Shown piece by piece: positions 16,128-24,844 of a stretch of DNA of 64,000 nucleotides; positions within the stretch are counted from its first letter, which is position 1; every line of letters begins with the position of its first letter. Location: NCBI GenBank assembly GCA_947573485.1, contig CANPGB010000004.1, forward strand, positions 62,001 to 126,000. The letters are read 5' to 3'. This DNA comes from an uncultured Porphyromonadaceae bacterium. Lineage in GTDB: Bacteria > Bacteroidota > Bacteroidia > Bacteroidales > Muribaculaceae. The translations under genes were made by a program, and so were the position numbers. The notes beneath the pieces are model-generated. The model searched no databases, was not told the origin of the DNA, and was given only the letters and a program-made list of their open reading frames with translations.

Positions 16128-17477
16128 ATGGAATATTCCGAGAAAGATTTGATTGAGGTTGACCCAACGACCCGGGTCGATGCGCTAATGCATGTGTTTG
16201 CCGAATATAAGCCTGTGCTAAAGCGAAAGAATGATGATGGCTATGATTGGCTTGAGGATGACGAGTGCGTTTGTATCATTATCCCTAATCCGTTGTCCGA
16301 GGCACTTGACATTAAAATAGAGTTGGCCGCTGAGTTTACACTCTATTTCGGTGGGTCGCATTGCCATTATTGGTCGTATGAAAGCGGATATGAGGATTTG
16401 ATTGAGGGTGTCCATAGTATAGTCAGAGGTGAACTGTGTAGTTTCGGTATTACCTACGGTGGCTGGGACTGGTGTAGTGGATTCTGGAATGGGAAACAGA
16501 TTGATAAAAATGAATGTGCTAAGTATCTTCGCGATAATGCTGCAGAATACATCTACTTAATGAAGACAAATTATGATAAGGAACTCAAACCGGATGTAAT
16601 TTTTAATGTTTGGCTACGTTCATTCAAAACGACTTTGGAGATCAGGCATGAATGGCGGCTTAAGGAATTGATTGATGTTAGCCTTTCAGACGAGGCAATT
16701 CTGCGTCTTAAAATCACCGAAAAATTACGCCGGATTGAACACGAATATGACGTGAAGATCTTGCTGGCGGTCGAATCGGGGAGCCGGGCCTGGGGCTTTG
16801 CATCCCCCGACAGCGATTATGATGTGCGGTTTATCTACGTGCATAAGCCGGAATGGTATTTTAGGGTTGCAAGGCAGCCGGATACAATTGAATACATGTC
16901 GGGTGACCGCCTGCTGGATTTCTCCGGCTGGGAACTCCGTAAGACTCTTCAACTTCTTTCCAAGACCAATCCGAATCTATCAGATTGGCTGCTGACTGAT
17001 AAGATATATCTGTTTGAGGATGAGTTCTTACATGTAATTCGGGAAGTGCAGTCTAAATTCTACAACCCCATACATGCGATGTATCATTTCTTCAACATTG
17101 CAAAGCGTCACGATGAAGCTTACCTCCGGAGGAATGGTTGCATGCTCAAGAAGTTTCTATATTTTCTCCGTGGATTGCTGGCATGTGAATATATCGAGCA
17201 ATATCAACAGCATCCTCCTGTCGACTTCCGCGAACTTGTGGATTTAACCATATCGGATGGGAATCTGAAAGGTGCTGTTAATTCACTTTTGGAGTTGAAG
17301 ACAAAGAGCAAGGAGCATGATTCGGTCATTGTTGATGAAGCTCTGCAAAATTACGCATACGGTCTATACAATGAGCGGGAAAAGAAACTCGCAGATTTTC
17401 GTCCCGCATTAAACGATAGGTCATTATCAGATTTGGATGCTATCCTTTACCGATATGCTTCCTGCAGTAATGGTTGA
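16128..17477 (+). CDS. RlaP-like nucleotidyltransferase with an extra N-terminal domain
   Basis: A 449-residue protein. The C-terminal part (from about residue 195) is a nucleotidyltransferase of the PF10127/RlaP type: ESGSRAWGFASPDSDYDVRF (about residues 214-233) has the GS...G and D-x-D signature, and a helical C-terminal part follows. Related proteins are annotated as RNA-repair-associated. The N-terminal 180 residues (with SHCHYWSYESGYEDLIEG and a GGWDWCSGFWNGKQ segment) form a separate domain that I do not recognise. There is no signal peptide. It has the same strand and low GC as the AlbA_2 gene upstream, so probably arrived with it. The catalytic residues look intact. Confidence 0.85.
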   Translation: MEYSEKDLIEVDPTTRVDALMHVFAEYKPVLKRKNDDGYDWLEDDECVCIIIPNPLSEALDIKIELAAEFTLYFGGSHCHYWSYESGYEDLIEGVHSIVRGELCSFGITYGGWDWCSGFWNGKQIDKNECAKYLRDNAAEYIYLMKTNYDKELKPDVIFNVWLRSFKTTLEIRHEWRLKELIDVSLSDEAILRLKITEKLRRIEHEYDVKILLAVESGSRAWGFASPDSDYDVRFIYVHKPEWYFRVARQPDTIEYMSGDRLLDFSGWELRKTLQLLSKTNPNLSDWLLTDKIYLFEDEFLHVIREVQSKFYNPIHAMYHFFNIAKRHDEAYLRRNGCMLKKFLYFLRGLLACEYIEQYQQHPPVDFRELVDLTISDGNLKGAVNSLLELKTKSKEHDSVIVDEALQNYAYGLYNEREKKLADFRPALNDRSLSDLDAILYRYASCSNG

Positions 17478-17487
17478 TAGACTTTTA

Positions 17488-17507
17488 GAGTCAAATTCAC
17501 TTGACTA
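17488..17507. terminator. Weak hairpin between convergent genes
   Basis: AGTCAA-ATTCAC-TTGACT lies between the nucleotidyltransferase stop and the oxidoreductase stop. The stem is short and has no good U-tract on either strand, so the terminator call is tentative. Confidence 0.3.
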
Positions 17508-17548
17508 TTAAGAATTGATTAATCACAAACAGGCTGGTGCTTGGAGTG

Positions 17549-19393
17549 TCAGTCGGTAAGGTGGTGGCCTTCGTTGTAGCGTTGGTTATCGGGGAGGTCG
17601 GGCTGCGCTGTGCCGCGGGTCATGAGTGTTTTGAGTTCGGGCAGGTGGGAGTGGTATACTTCGCGTGGCCGGACTCCGTGGCGGCGGCAAATGTCGGCTG
17701 CCATGCCTACTACTTCGCCCATCATTGCTGTGGTGCGCATTACGCGGACGGTGCCGAGGGCTACGTGTGTGCAGCTGATGTCGCGGCCTGCCATGAAGAG
17801 GTTGGGCACGTTGCGCGAGTACAGGCAACGGTAGGGCACGGGGTAGGGGTAGATGAATACGTGGTGGTTTGACGCTATGAAGGGCCCGTCGGGGAACTGA
17901 CGACTGTTTTCGGGGTCGGGGAAGTGGAGGTCGATGCTCCATGTTGCGGTAAAGGAAGCGTCTTCGTGGTTTACGCGCTTTACCAGGTCGTCTTCTTTGA
18001 GGATGTAGTCGCCGAGCAGGCGGCGGGTCTCGCGCTTTCCGCCGACGTAGGCTACCCAGTCGAGGGTGCGGTCGGGGTAGAGGGCAAGTTTATTTTGCAG
18101 GTAGCTCCAGTTGGAGTACGCGACGAGCATGCCGTAGTCGCGTACGCGCTCGAAGCCTGACAGCTGGTCGGCGTGCATGCCTGTTTCCCAGGTCCATTCG
18201 CCCACGGGTGTGCGGTGGCAGGTGGAATCGTTGAACGCCACGCCGTAGAGGAAGAGGGGAAATCGGGGGGTGTCGCCTTGACTGAGTTCGCGTGAGCGCC
18301 ATTGCACGGAGGCTCCCATTGTCATCTTGTCGGCCTCGTCGGGTGCCGAGGGTTCGCCGTATTCCGCTTTGCTTTCGCGGCCTATGAGGTAATCGGCACC
18401 GCTCAGAAATCCGAGTGTTCCGTCGCCTGTGGCGTCGCAAAAGAGGGGAGCCTCGAAGCGCACCCGCTTTCCGGTGAGTGTCTCGACGCCGCTGACGGCA
18501 GCAATAGAGCCGTCGGGCGCTGTCTCGGCGCTGTTGACATGAAGATTGAGGAAGAGCGATATCCCGGGCTCTCCCTTGACCCACTGCAGTTTGTTGTCAT
18601 CACCATAATTTGCGGCGGGAGCGGCGTTGCCTTCGATTGTCGGGGCATATTCCTTGAGCATTGTGCCGAGTGCGGGATAAGGCCCGAGGTCGAGGGCGCC
18701 ACCGAGGTGGACGCGTACTTCGGAGCTGTTGTTGCCACCGAGAACGGGTCGGTTCTGCAGGAGTGCCACTTTGCAACCGAGGCGGGCAGCTGCGACTGCT
18801 GCGTGCATGCCTGCGATGCCGCCTCCGACTACCACGAGGTCGTAGCGGCCACCGTCGGCTACGCTTTTATGAAGCGAGTGCTGCAGGCGCAGGGCGTCGA
18901 GGTCGTCTTTCTCCGACGGGGGCAGATCGTCTTTGCTGTCGGTGATATATATGGCGTCGCAGCGGCCGTCGAAGCCGGTCATGTCGCGCAGGGCGAGTTT
19001 CACCTGCTTGCCGTTGGCTTCGAAGGCTCCGGCATACTGCCACTGCCAGGTGCTCCCGCTGCACCCGAGGTCGGTGGGCAACTCGCGACCGTCGACGGCG
19101 AGGCGGAAGGCGCCTGCTCCTGTGCCGGAGTGCCACGGTGCGGTCCAGTTGTAGGTGCGCACGTAGGCGTGGTAGGTGCCGGCGGCAGGGAGCGAGACCG
19201 ATGTCTCGGCGTTCTGAACGGGGCGGCCGAGACCATGGGCAAGGAGGTAGGTAGAGCCCATTTCGTCGATGAACTGCGCGTCGGCTGTCCAGCCACCGTG
19301 GTTGTCGAAAGATTCGGCTTCGACCAAGAGTGATGAGGCTTGTGCCGTCAGTGCCAGCGCGGCGAGAAGCGCGGAAACGAGTCGCCTGTACAT
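17549..19393 (-). CDS. Secreted FAD-dependent oxidoreductase with N-terminal carbohydrate-binding-like domain
   Basis: A 614-residue protein with a signal peptide (MYRRLVSALLAALALTAQA). Residues about 20-150 form a beta-sandwich domain (LLVEAESFDNHGGWTADAQF...) that looks like a CBM35/galactose-binding module. From about residue 183 comes an FAD_oxidored domain: YDLVVVGGGIAGMHAA, then RPVLGGNNSSEVRV, and a late FMAGRDISCTHVALGTVRVM segment. It is the last gene of the SusC-to-oxidoreductase operon, 12 bp after its neighbour. The likely task is redox modification of a glycan or sugar outside the cytoplasm (inference); acceptor and substrate are unknown. Confidence 0.88.
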   Translation of the reverse strand: MYRRLVSALLAALALTAQASSLLVEAESFDNHGGWTADAQFIDEMGSTYLLAHGLGRPVQNAETSVSLPAAGTYHAYVRTYNWTAPWHSGTGAGAFRLAVDGRELPTDLGCSGSTWQWQYAGAFEANGKQVKLALRDMTGFDGRCDAIYITDSKDDLPPSEKDDLDALRLQHSLHKSVADGGRYDLVVVGGGIAGMHAAVAAARLGCKVALLQNRPVLGGNNSSEVRVHLGGALDLGPYPALGTMLKEYAPTIEGNAAPAANYGDDNKLQWVKGEPGISLFLNLHVNSAETAPDGSIAAVSGVETLTGKRVRFEAPLFCDATGDGTLGFLSGADYLIGRESKAEYGEPSAPDEADKMTMGASVQWRSRELSQGDTPRFPLFLYGVAFNDSTCHRTPVGEWTWETGMHADQLSGFERVRDYGMLVAYSNWSYLQNKLALYPDRTLDWVAYVGGKRETRRLLGDYILKEDDLVKRVNHEDASFTATWSIDLHFPDPENSRQFPDGPFIASNHHVFIYPYPVPYRCLYSRNVPNLFMAGRDISCTHVALGTVRVMRTTAMMGEVVGMAADICRRHGVRPREVYHSHLPELKTLMTRGTAQPDLPDNQRYNEGHHLTD

Positions 19394-19405
19394 TATCCTG
19401 TGAAT

Positions 19406-21187
19406 TTAACGGGCAAATTTGATTACGGAATTGTTCCCGCGTACGATGTAGAGCCCCGGCGCGAGGGCTGAGAGGTCGATATCTGTGGCAGATGATACCA
19501 CTACCGCGCGGCCGTCGGGAGCATAAATCATGACAGGCTGCCCGGCAGGGTTGGAGAGTGTTTTGCCGCTGACAGAAATTGAGGGCTCTGAGGCTGCAAC
19601 TGTTGAAACAGATGTGGTCTCGCGGGGCAGGGCAATGAGCATCTGCGGCCCTTTGTCGGGATTGGCGGTTGACTCCGAAGAGGTGAAGCGGCTGAGCGAC
19701 CTCCACTGATATGGGGTAGAGATTCGGAAAGTTACGTTCGATGCGCCTTCCTGTTTCTTGGCTTTGACAAAGTCGGTCACGTCCCAACCCACATATGAGT
19801 TGAGCATGTTCTGTGTGAGTTGAGCCGTGGTAACGGGTTCGAACACGTGGCTGTGATGATTGTCCCAGGTGAGGTTGGCGGTATAAGTAGAGGTATTACC
19901 GGCGAGTTCAAGAGTCTCTATGCCGTCGTGGGGTCGGTTTTCATTGTTTAGTTTGCCGGGCACTACGCTCTCGTAATAGAGCCGTATGCCGATTCGGTCG
20001 GCATTTTCGGGCAGGTCTGCCAGCGGGAAAGTGATGTAGATGCGGCGAGTCCAGCCGTCGCCGTTTTTGAGGTCGAGAGTCTCAGCGTCGGCGTGACCTT
20101 TGCTTTGCTCAGCCTGGTGAACGAAGCTGTCGTATGACGGTGCTATTACCTTGTCGGCCACCATAATAGAGGCCTGCGAAGAGCCCGATGCGGCTTCGGT
20201 GCCTTTGGCGTCGCTCACGGCTTCGGCTTTGAAAGTCACGTTTTCCTGCACGTTTTCCACCTCCCAGAAATGGGGGCATGCGTTCACGGCGGTGCCGTCG
20301 ATGTCAAAGGGGTAGTGGCCTGCGGTGAAATTCACGAGCATGCGTGCCGTTTCGCCCTTCACTACCAACGGAGAAGCCGGAGTGAGGGCATAGTCAAAAG
20401 GGACTTCCAGACCGAGATACTTGCAAGCCTCCTCAACGAAAATCTGAGCCATGCGGCGCTGTATGAAGCTGTTGCTGCCGCGCAGGGGGTGCCAACCGTA
20501 TACGGTCTCGCCTATTTTCTCGGTATCGTGGGCGAATTTGCGGCTGGGCTGGTCTTCGCCGTCGGCGGCGTCTAAACGCGAGAACCCGATATTATCGTCG
20601 AACTTCACAAGGGGGAAGCCCCACTTTTCGGCGAGCTTGCGTATTGCAGGGTTGTAGGTTGTGCGGGCGTCGTGCCAGTGTGTGCAGAACATGATCTTCA
20701 CGGGCTTGCCTGCCTCAGTGCCATAGTACTTTGAGTCGGGGTTGTCTTTCAGAGCCTCGCAGTCGGCGATGTATCGTTTTATCACGTAGTCGTAGGCCAC
20801 CGAGTAGTCGGTGGTTGTTGCGATGCTTGTGTAATCTTCCCACTTTTCTTTGAGCCACTGCTCGTTAGCGACGTTCTGGTTATGTACGTGGCCGATAACA
20901 AATACGTCGGTGCGGTCGAGCTCCTCGGTAGTGTAGAAAGTGCCGAGGTTCATGCGTCGGGCGGTGTGGTAGATTGCTTCGCCGCTCACGGCCTTGTTGA
21001 TAGCTTCGGCTCCGAGGTCTTCGCAGCCTATTTCGAACCAGCCGTTTTCAGGTACCGAAAAAGAAGCGCCTGTAAGAAGGAAAGTGAGTTTGCCGTTGTC
21101 GTCGGCGGGAGTTTCGGCAGCGGAGACTGCCGGAGCGGAGGCGGCCAAGAGAGCCGCGCTGACTATGTATTTTGCAATTGTGTTCAT
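19406..21187 (-). CDS. Secreted SGNH-hydrolase-like (DUF5040-type) protein with DNRLRE-like and C-terminal domains
   Basis: A 593-residue protein with a signal peptide (MNTIAKYIVSAALLAASAPAVSA). The first domain (LLTGASFSVPENGWFEIGCE, about residues 34-53; ending near 265) has the layout of SGNH/GDSL-like proteins of the DUF5040 type; the catalytic residues are not certain. The second part (about 350-510) carries repeated IYITFPLADLP... and WDVTDFVKAKKQEGASNVTF motifs of a DNRLRE/CBM96-like beta-sandwich. The tail (about 525-593) is a sorting-type domain ending ALAPGLYIVRGNNSVIKFAR. It is 7 bp after the GH3 gene; perhaps an esterase acting on substituted glycans (inference). Confidence 0.72.
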   Translation of the reverse strand: MNTIAKYIVSAALLAASAPAVSAAETPADDNGKLTFLLTGASFSVPENGWFEIGCEDLGAEAINKAVSGEAIYHTARRMNLGTFYTTEELDRTDVFVIGHVHNQNVANEQWLKEKWEDYTSIATTTDYSVAYDYVIKRYIADCEALKDNPDSKYYGTEAGKPVKIMFCTHWHDARTTYNPAIRKLAEKWGFPLVKFDDNIGFSRLDAADGEDQPSRKFAHDTEKIGETVYGWHPLRGSNSFIQRRMAQIFVEEACKYLGLEVPFDYALTPASPLVVKGETARMLVNFTAGHYPFDIDGTAVNACPHFWEVENVQENVTFKAEAVSDAKGTEAASGSSQASIMVADKVIAPSYDSFVHQAEQSKGHADAETLDLKNGDGWTRRIYITFPLADLPENADRIGIRLYYESVVPGKLNNENRPHDGIETLELAGNTSTYTANLTWDNHHSHVFEPVTTAQLTQNMLNSYVGWDVTDFVKAKKQEGASNVTFRISTPYQWRSLSRFTSSESTANPDKGPQMLIALPRETTSVSTVAASEPSISVSGKTLSNPAGQPVMIYAPDGRAVVVSSATDIDLSALAPGLYIVRGNNSVIKFAR

Positions 21188-21194
21188 GTCGGGA

Positions 21195-23423
21195 TTATTT
21201 GATAGCTAAAGAATTGGGACTTTTGATGCGGAACGAGGCCTTTCCGCGGAGGTCGGTGCTTGAAGAGCCTGCGTGGATTGTGAACTCGTCGGGGTCGAGC
21301 ACCCAGCGGTGCTGCGAGTCGTCGAAGTAGGCGAGCTCAGCGGCGGGTATGCGCACCTCCACCTCAGTATTTTCGCCGGGGCGGAGAGAAGTCTTGGCGA
21401 AGGCCTTGAGCTCACGGGCCGGCCGGCTCAGGCGCGGCGATTTCTGCGAGGCGTAGAACTGCACGCTCTCGGCGCCTGCGACGCTGCCGGTGTTCTCCAA
21501 TCTCATTGTGACAGTTATGGTATCGGCGGGGCTATACTCCTTGCGGTCGGTTTTGAGTCCGGAATATTTGAAGTCGGTGTAGCTCAGGCCGTGGCCGAAG
21601 GGGAAGCGGGCGGGTATCCGCTTGGTATCGTGCCAGCGGTAGCCTACGAGGAGGCCTTCGTCGTAGTATACGTTGCCATCGACTCCGGGGTAGCCTCTTT
21701 CGCCGAAAGCGTGAGCTGCGCAGTCATCGAGCTTGTAAGGGATTGAGAACGGCAACTTTCCGCTCGGATTGGCGTCGCCCGAGATTATGTCGGCGAGTGC
21801 CGCTCCGCCCATGCTGCCGAGATACCAGCTCTGGACGATAGCCGGGACTTTGTCGGCCCAGGGCATAGCCACAGCGTTGCCGCTGACGATTATCACGGCG
21901 ATGTTCGGATTCACTTTAGCGAGGTCGGCGATAAGTTCGTTCTGCCCGAAAGGCAGGTCGTAGGTGAGGCGATCGTCGCCCTCGCAGTCCTGACGGTAAT
22001 TCTTGTTCAGACCACCGATGAAGAGCACGATATCGGCCTGGCGGGCAGCCTCGAGAGCCGCGCGACGCAGAGAGTCGGCATCGTATGGCGAGGGGAGCTC
22101 GCGCGAATAGTCGGGGTCGCCCGAGGCATAGCCGAGCGAAAAGACGACATTGTCGGCACCGAAACGCTCTGTAAGTCCTGCCAAGGGCGAAATCTCAGTG
22201 CGCGGTTTCAGCTCAGAGCTTCCGCCGCCCATGGTCAGCGACTTCACGGCGTTCTCGCCGATAACCGCAATGCGTCGGGCTGAGGCAGCTTTCAGGGGGA
22301 GAGTGCGCTTCTCATTTTTCAGCAGCACTATTCCCTGGCGCGATACCTCGCGGGCGAGAGCAAGGTGCTCGTCGGTGTGCATTGAGCCCCAGGGGCGAGC
22401 GCGGTTCATATTCGTGCGCAGACACAGGCGCAGCACGCGTCGCACCTTTTCGTCGACATACTTTTCGTCGATCTCGCCCGCGCGCACCATGGCTTTCAGG
22501 GGTTCTGCCATGTAGTAGTTGTTGTAGGCGTTGCTCTTGCCCCAAGTGAGGCCGTTTGTCCACGAGCCCATTTCGATGTCGAGGCCGTAGAGAGCAGCCT
22601 CACGGGTGTCGTGAGCCGAGCCCCAGTCGGTGATAAATGCGCCGTCGAAGCCCCATTGCCCTTTGAGGATAGAGTTTACGAGAGTGTCGTTGTGAGTGCA
22701 GTGCGTACCCTTGTAGCGGTTGTAAGAGCCCATTACCGACCATACGCCACCGTCGACGACGCCTGCACGGAAGGCCGGCAGGTAGAGCTCGTTGAGAGCG
22801 CGCTCGTCGACAACCACGTTCACGAGGTCGCGGTCATGCTCCTGATTGTTGAGAGCGAAATGCTTGAGACATGCGCTCACCCCCTGGCTCTGCACCCCTT
22901 GGATATAAGGCACCACCATACGTGAGGCGAGCACGGGGTCCTCGCCCATGTATTCAAAATTTCGTCCGCTCAGCGGCGTGCGATATATATTCACGCCCGG
23001 GCCGAGGATAATGTCTTTCTTGCGGAAGCGAGCCTCCTCGCCTATAACCTTGCCGTAGCGGCCGGCAAGCTCAGGGTTGAAAGTCGCGGCCAGGCAAGTC
23101 AGGGCAGGCATGGCCGTGCAAGAATCATTTGTCCAGCCGGCCCACTTCCACTCGTCCCAGTCGAACTCCACACGCACACCGTGGGGACCGTCGCTCATCC
23201 ATATTTCAGGTATACCGAGGCGGGGACAGCCCGGGGTACTGAATTTCGACTGGGCGTGGATGAGAGCTATTTTCTCGTCGAGAGTCATGCGGGAGAGTGC
23301 GTCTTCAATGCGCAGCTCCGCCGGGAGAGAGTCGTCGAGATATGGCGGAATCTCCGCGGCCTTGGCAGAGAAGACCGCGGCGATTGATAAAAAGATGGCA
23401 AAAGTTTTTTGCTTGAAAGTCAT
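21195..23423 (-). CDS. GH3 family beta-glucosidase-like glycoside hydrolase
   Basis: A 742-residue protein with a signal peptide (MTFKQKTFAIFLSIAAVFSAKAA), so probably periplasmic. It has the two GH3 domains and a C-terminal fibronectin III-like domain (about 650-735). Landmarks are CLKHFALNNQEHDRD (about residues 185-200), the nucleophile Asp in AFITDWGSAHD (about 265), and FGHGLSYTDFKYSG before the FnIII domain. GH3 enzymes of this layout remove terminal beta-glucose or related sugars by a retaining mechanism. It sits mid-operon between the Tat-type oxidoreductase (12 bp) and the SGNH-like gene (7 bp), suited to finishing oligosaccharides imported by SusCD. Confidence 0.95.
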   Translation of the reverse strand: MTFKQKTFAIFLSIAAVFSAKAAEIPPYLDDSLPAELRIEDALSRMTLDEKIALIHAQSKFSTPGCPRLGIPEIWMSDGPHGVRVEFDWDEWKWAGWTNDSCTAMPALTCLAATFNPELAGRYGKVIGEEARFRKKDIILGPGVNIYRTPLSGRNFEYMGEDPVLASRMVVPYIQGVQSQGVSACLKHFALNNQEHDRDLVNVVVDERALNELYLPAFRAGVVDGGVWSVMGSYNRYKGTHCTHNDTLVNSILKGQWGFDGAFITDWGSAHDTREAALYGLDIEMGSWTNGLTWGKSNAYNNYYMAEPLKAMVRAGEIDEKYVDEKVRRVLRLCLRTNMNRARPWGSMHTDEHLALAREVSRQGIVLLKNEKRTLPLKAASARRIAVIGENAVKSLTMGGGSSELKPRTEISPLAGLTERFGADNVVFSLGYASGDPDYSRELPSPYDADSLRRAALEAARQADIVLFIGGLNKNYRQDCEGDDRLTYDLPFGQNELIADLAKVNPNIAVIIVSGNAVAMPWADKVPAIVQSWYLGSMGGAALADIISGDANPSGKLPFSIPYKLDDCAAHAFGERGYPGVDGNVYYDEGLLVGYRWHDTKRIPARFPFGHGLSYTDFKYSGLKTDRKEYSPADTITVTMRLENTGSVAGAESVQFYASQKSPRLSRPARELKAFAKTSLRPGENTEVEVRIPAAELAYFDDSQHRWVLDPDEFTIHAGSSSTDLRGKASFRIKSPNSLAIK

Positions 23424-23435
23424 GGCAAAGTCATT

Positions 23436-24833
23436 TTAGAGGAAATACTGGCCGCGGCTACGGAGTATGCGGCGCAGATCGTCGGTATCGACGGCGTGAA
23501 CGTCGTGTGCTGCCGAGAGTGCTGTCAGGCTCGCCGCCACACCGGCAGCCTCGCCTGTGACAAGGCAGGGCGGCATGACGCGCAGCGAGCCATAGGCTTC
23601 GTCGTCGGTAGAGATGCAGCGGCCTGCGGTGAGCACGTTGCGCAAGCCCTTGGGAGTGAGGCAACGGTAGGGTATACCGTGGCTCTCACCGCGACCGTAA
23701 TGCACGTGCGGCACGCCTTCTTTGTGGATGTCGATGAAGTAACAGTTGCGTCCGATTTCATCGTCAAAAGTCTTTCGGGCACGCCAGTCGTCGCCCGTAA
23801 ATATGTAGTCGCCCACAATCCGGCGGCTGTCGCGGATGCCGGGGATGATAGCCGTCTTTACTATGAAAGCGTCTTTGAACGCGTCGGGACGGAACTCCTT
23901 CAGCATCTCAAGGTGCTGCTCGGCTGTGCGGCGCCCGCGGTGCATGGCTTGTGAGAGCTGCAAGGGGTCGGTGGTGTCGGCAATGGCAATGTGATTAGCA
24001 TTGAACTGCACCACTCCGGGGCCAACGAGATTGTGGCAGCAGTGGGTGTCGAGGAGGGGGTAGCGGCCTGAGGCGTGAGCACGGGCCGAGGCGCTGTCGG
24101 GGTTGTGGCCTGTGTGGAGTTCGGGCCCGTTGAGATATGCCTCGGTGTTGACGTTTGCCACCGAAAAGCAGAGGGTGCTTTTCTGCAGCATGCCCTCGGC
24201 GTCACCCTTGAGGAATCGGGCACCGGCCCAGGCGGCTATGTCGCCGTCGCCGGTTGCGTCGATGTATACCTTGGCGCGGTAAGCCGTGAGACCGTCCTTG
24301 TTGGCTACGATAATGGCATCTACGGTATCGTCGGCAGCCATTTCGACAGCGGCCACCCGTGAAAAGTAGAGCACCTCGGCGCCCGATTCGGCCACCATGC
24401 GGTCGTATACCCCTATGAGGTATTCGGGGTTGATAGTCACCCAGTCGAATTTATCGGCAGGCTCGTGGGGCACACCTTTCTTGGCCTCGCGGAACACCTT
24501 CTCGGCGAGTCCGCGATAAATAATCTTCTCGCCGTCGGTGAAGGGGCACCAGGCCGGTACCATACCCGAGGTGCCGAGGCCGCCGAGATTGCCTTCGGCC
24601 TGGATTAGCAGCGTGCGCTCGCCTCTTGAGGCCGCGGCGATGGCTGCCGTGCATCCTGCGGGGCCGCCTCCGGCAACGATGACGTCGTAGTCGGTGTTTA
24701 GCTTGAGCTTGCGGTCATTGAGCTTTACGGCCTTGCTCTGCGGGCTCCCGGCCGCCGCAAGCCCGTGGGGCATGACGGCGGCGGCAGCCAAGAGTGCGGC
24801 TGTTTTCAGAAAGTCTCTGCGGTTGCTTGACAT
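23436..24833 (-). CDS. Tat-exported FAD-dependent oxidoreductase
   Basis: The start is set at 24833 (MSSNRRDFLKTAALLAAAAV) rather than the track start at 24860, because the longer form would overlap the SusD stop and the Tat motif SNRRDFLK belongs at the N-terminus. This gives 465 residues. The FAD motif YDVIVAGGGPAGCTAAIAAA lies at about residues 50-69, followed by LGGLGTSGMVP. The late RCLTPKGLRNVLTAGRCIST segment is typical of FAD_oxidored (PF12831-type) proteins. Tat export means it is folded with its cofactor before reaching the periplasm. It lies 11 bp after susD and 12 bp before the GH3 gene; substrate unknown. Confidence 0.9.
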   Translation of the reverse strand: MSSNRRDFLKTAALLAAAAVMPHGLAAAGSPQSKAVKLNDRKLKLNTDYDVIVAGGGPAGCTAAIAAASRGERTLLIQAEGNLGGLGTSGMVPAWCPFTDGEKIIYRGLAEKVFREAKKGVPHEPADKFDWVTINPEYLIGVYDRMVAESGAEVLYFSRVAAVEMAADDTVDAIIVANKDGLTAYRAKVYIDATGDGDIAAWAGARFLKGDAEGMLQKSTLCFSVANVNTEAYLNGPELHTGHNPDSASARAHASGRYPLLDTHCCHNLVGPGVVQFNANHIAIADTTDPLQLSQAMHRGRRTAEQHLEMLKEFRPDAFKDAFIVKTAIIPGIRDSRRIVGDYIFTGDDWRARKTFDDEIGRNCYFIDIHKEGVPHVHYGRGESHGIPYRCLTPKGLRNVLTAGRCISTDDEAYGSLRVMPPCLVTGEAAGVAASLTALSAAHDVHAVDTDDLRRILRSRGQYFL

Positions 24834-24844
24834 ATCCGGCGGTA

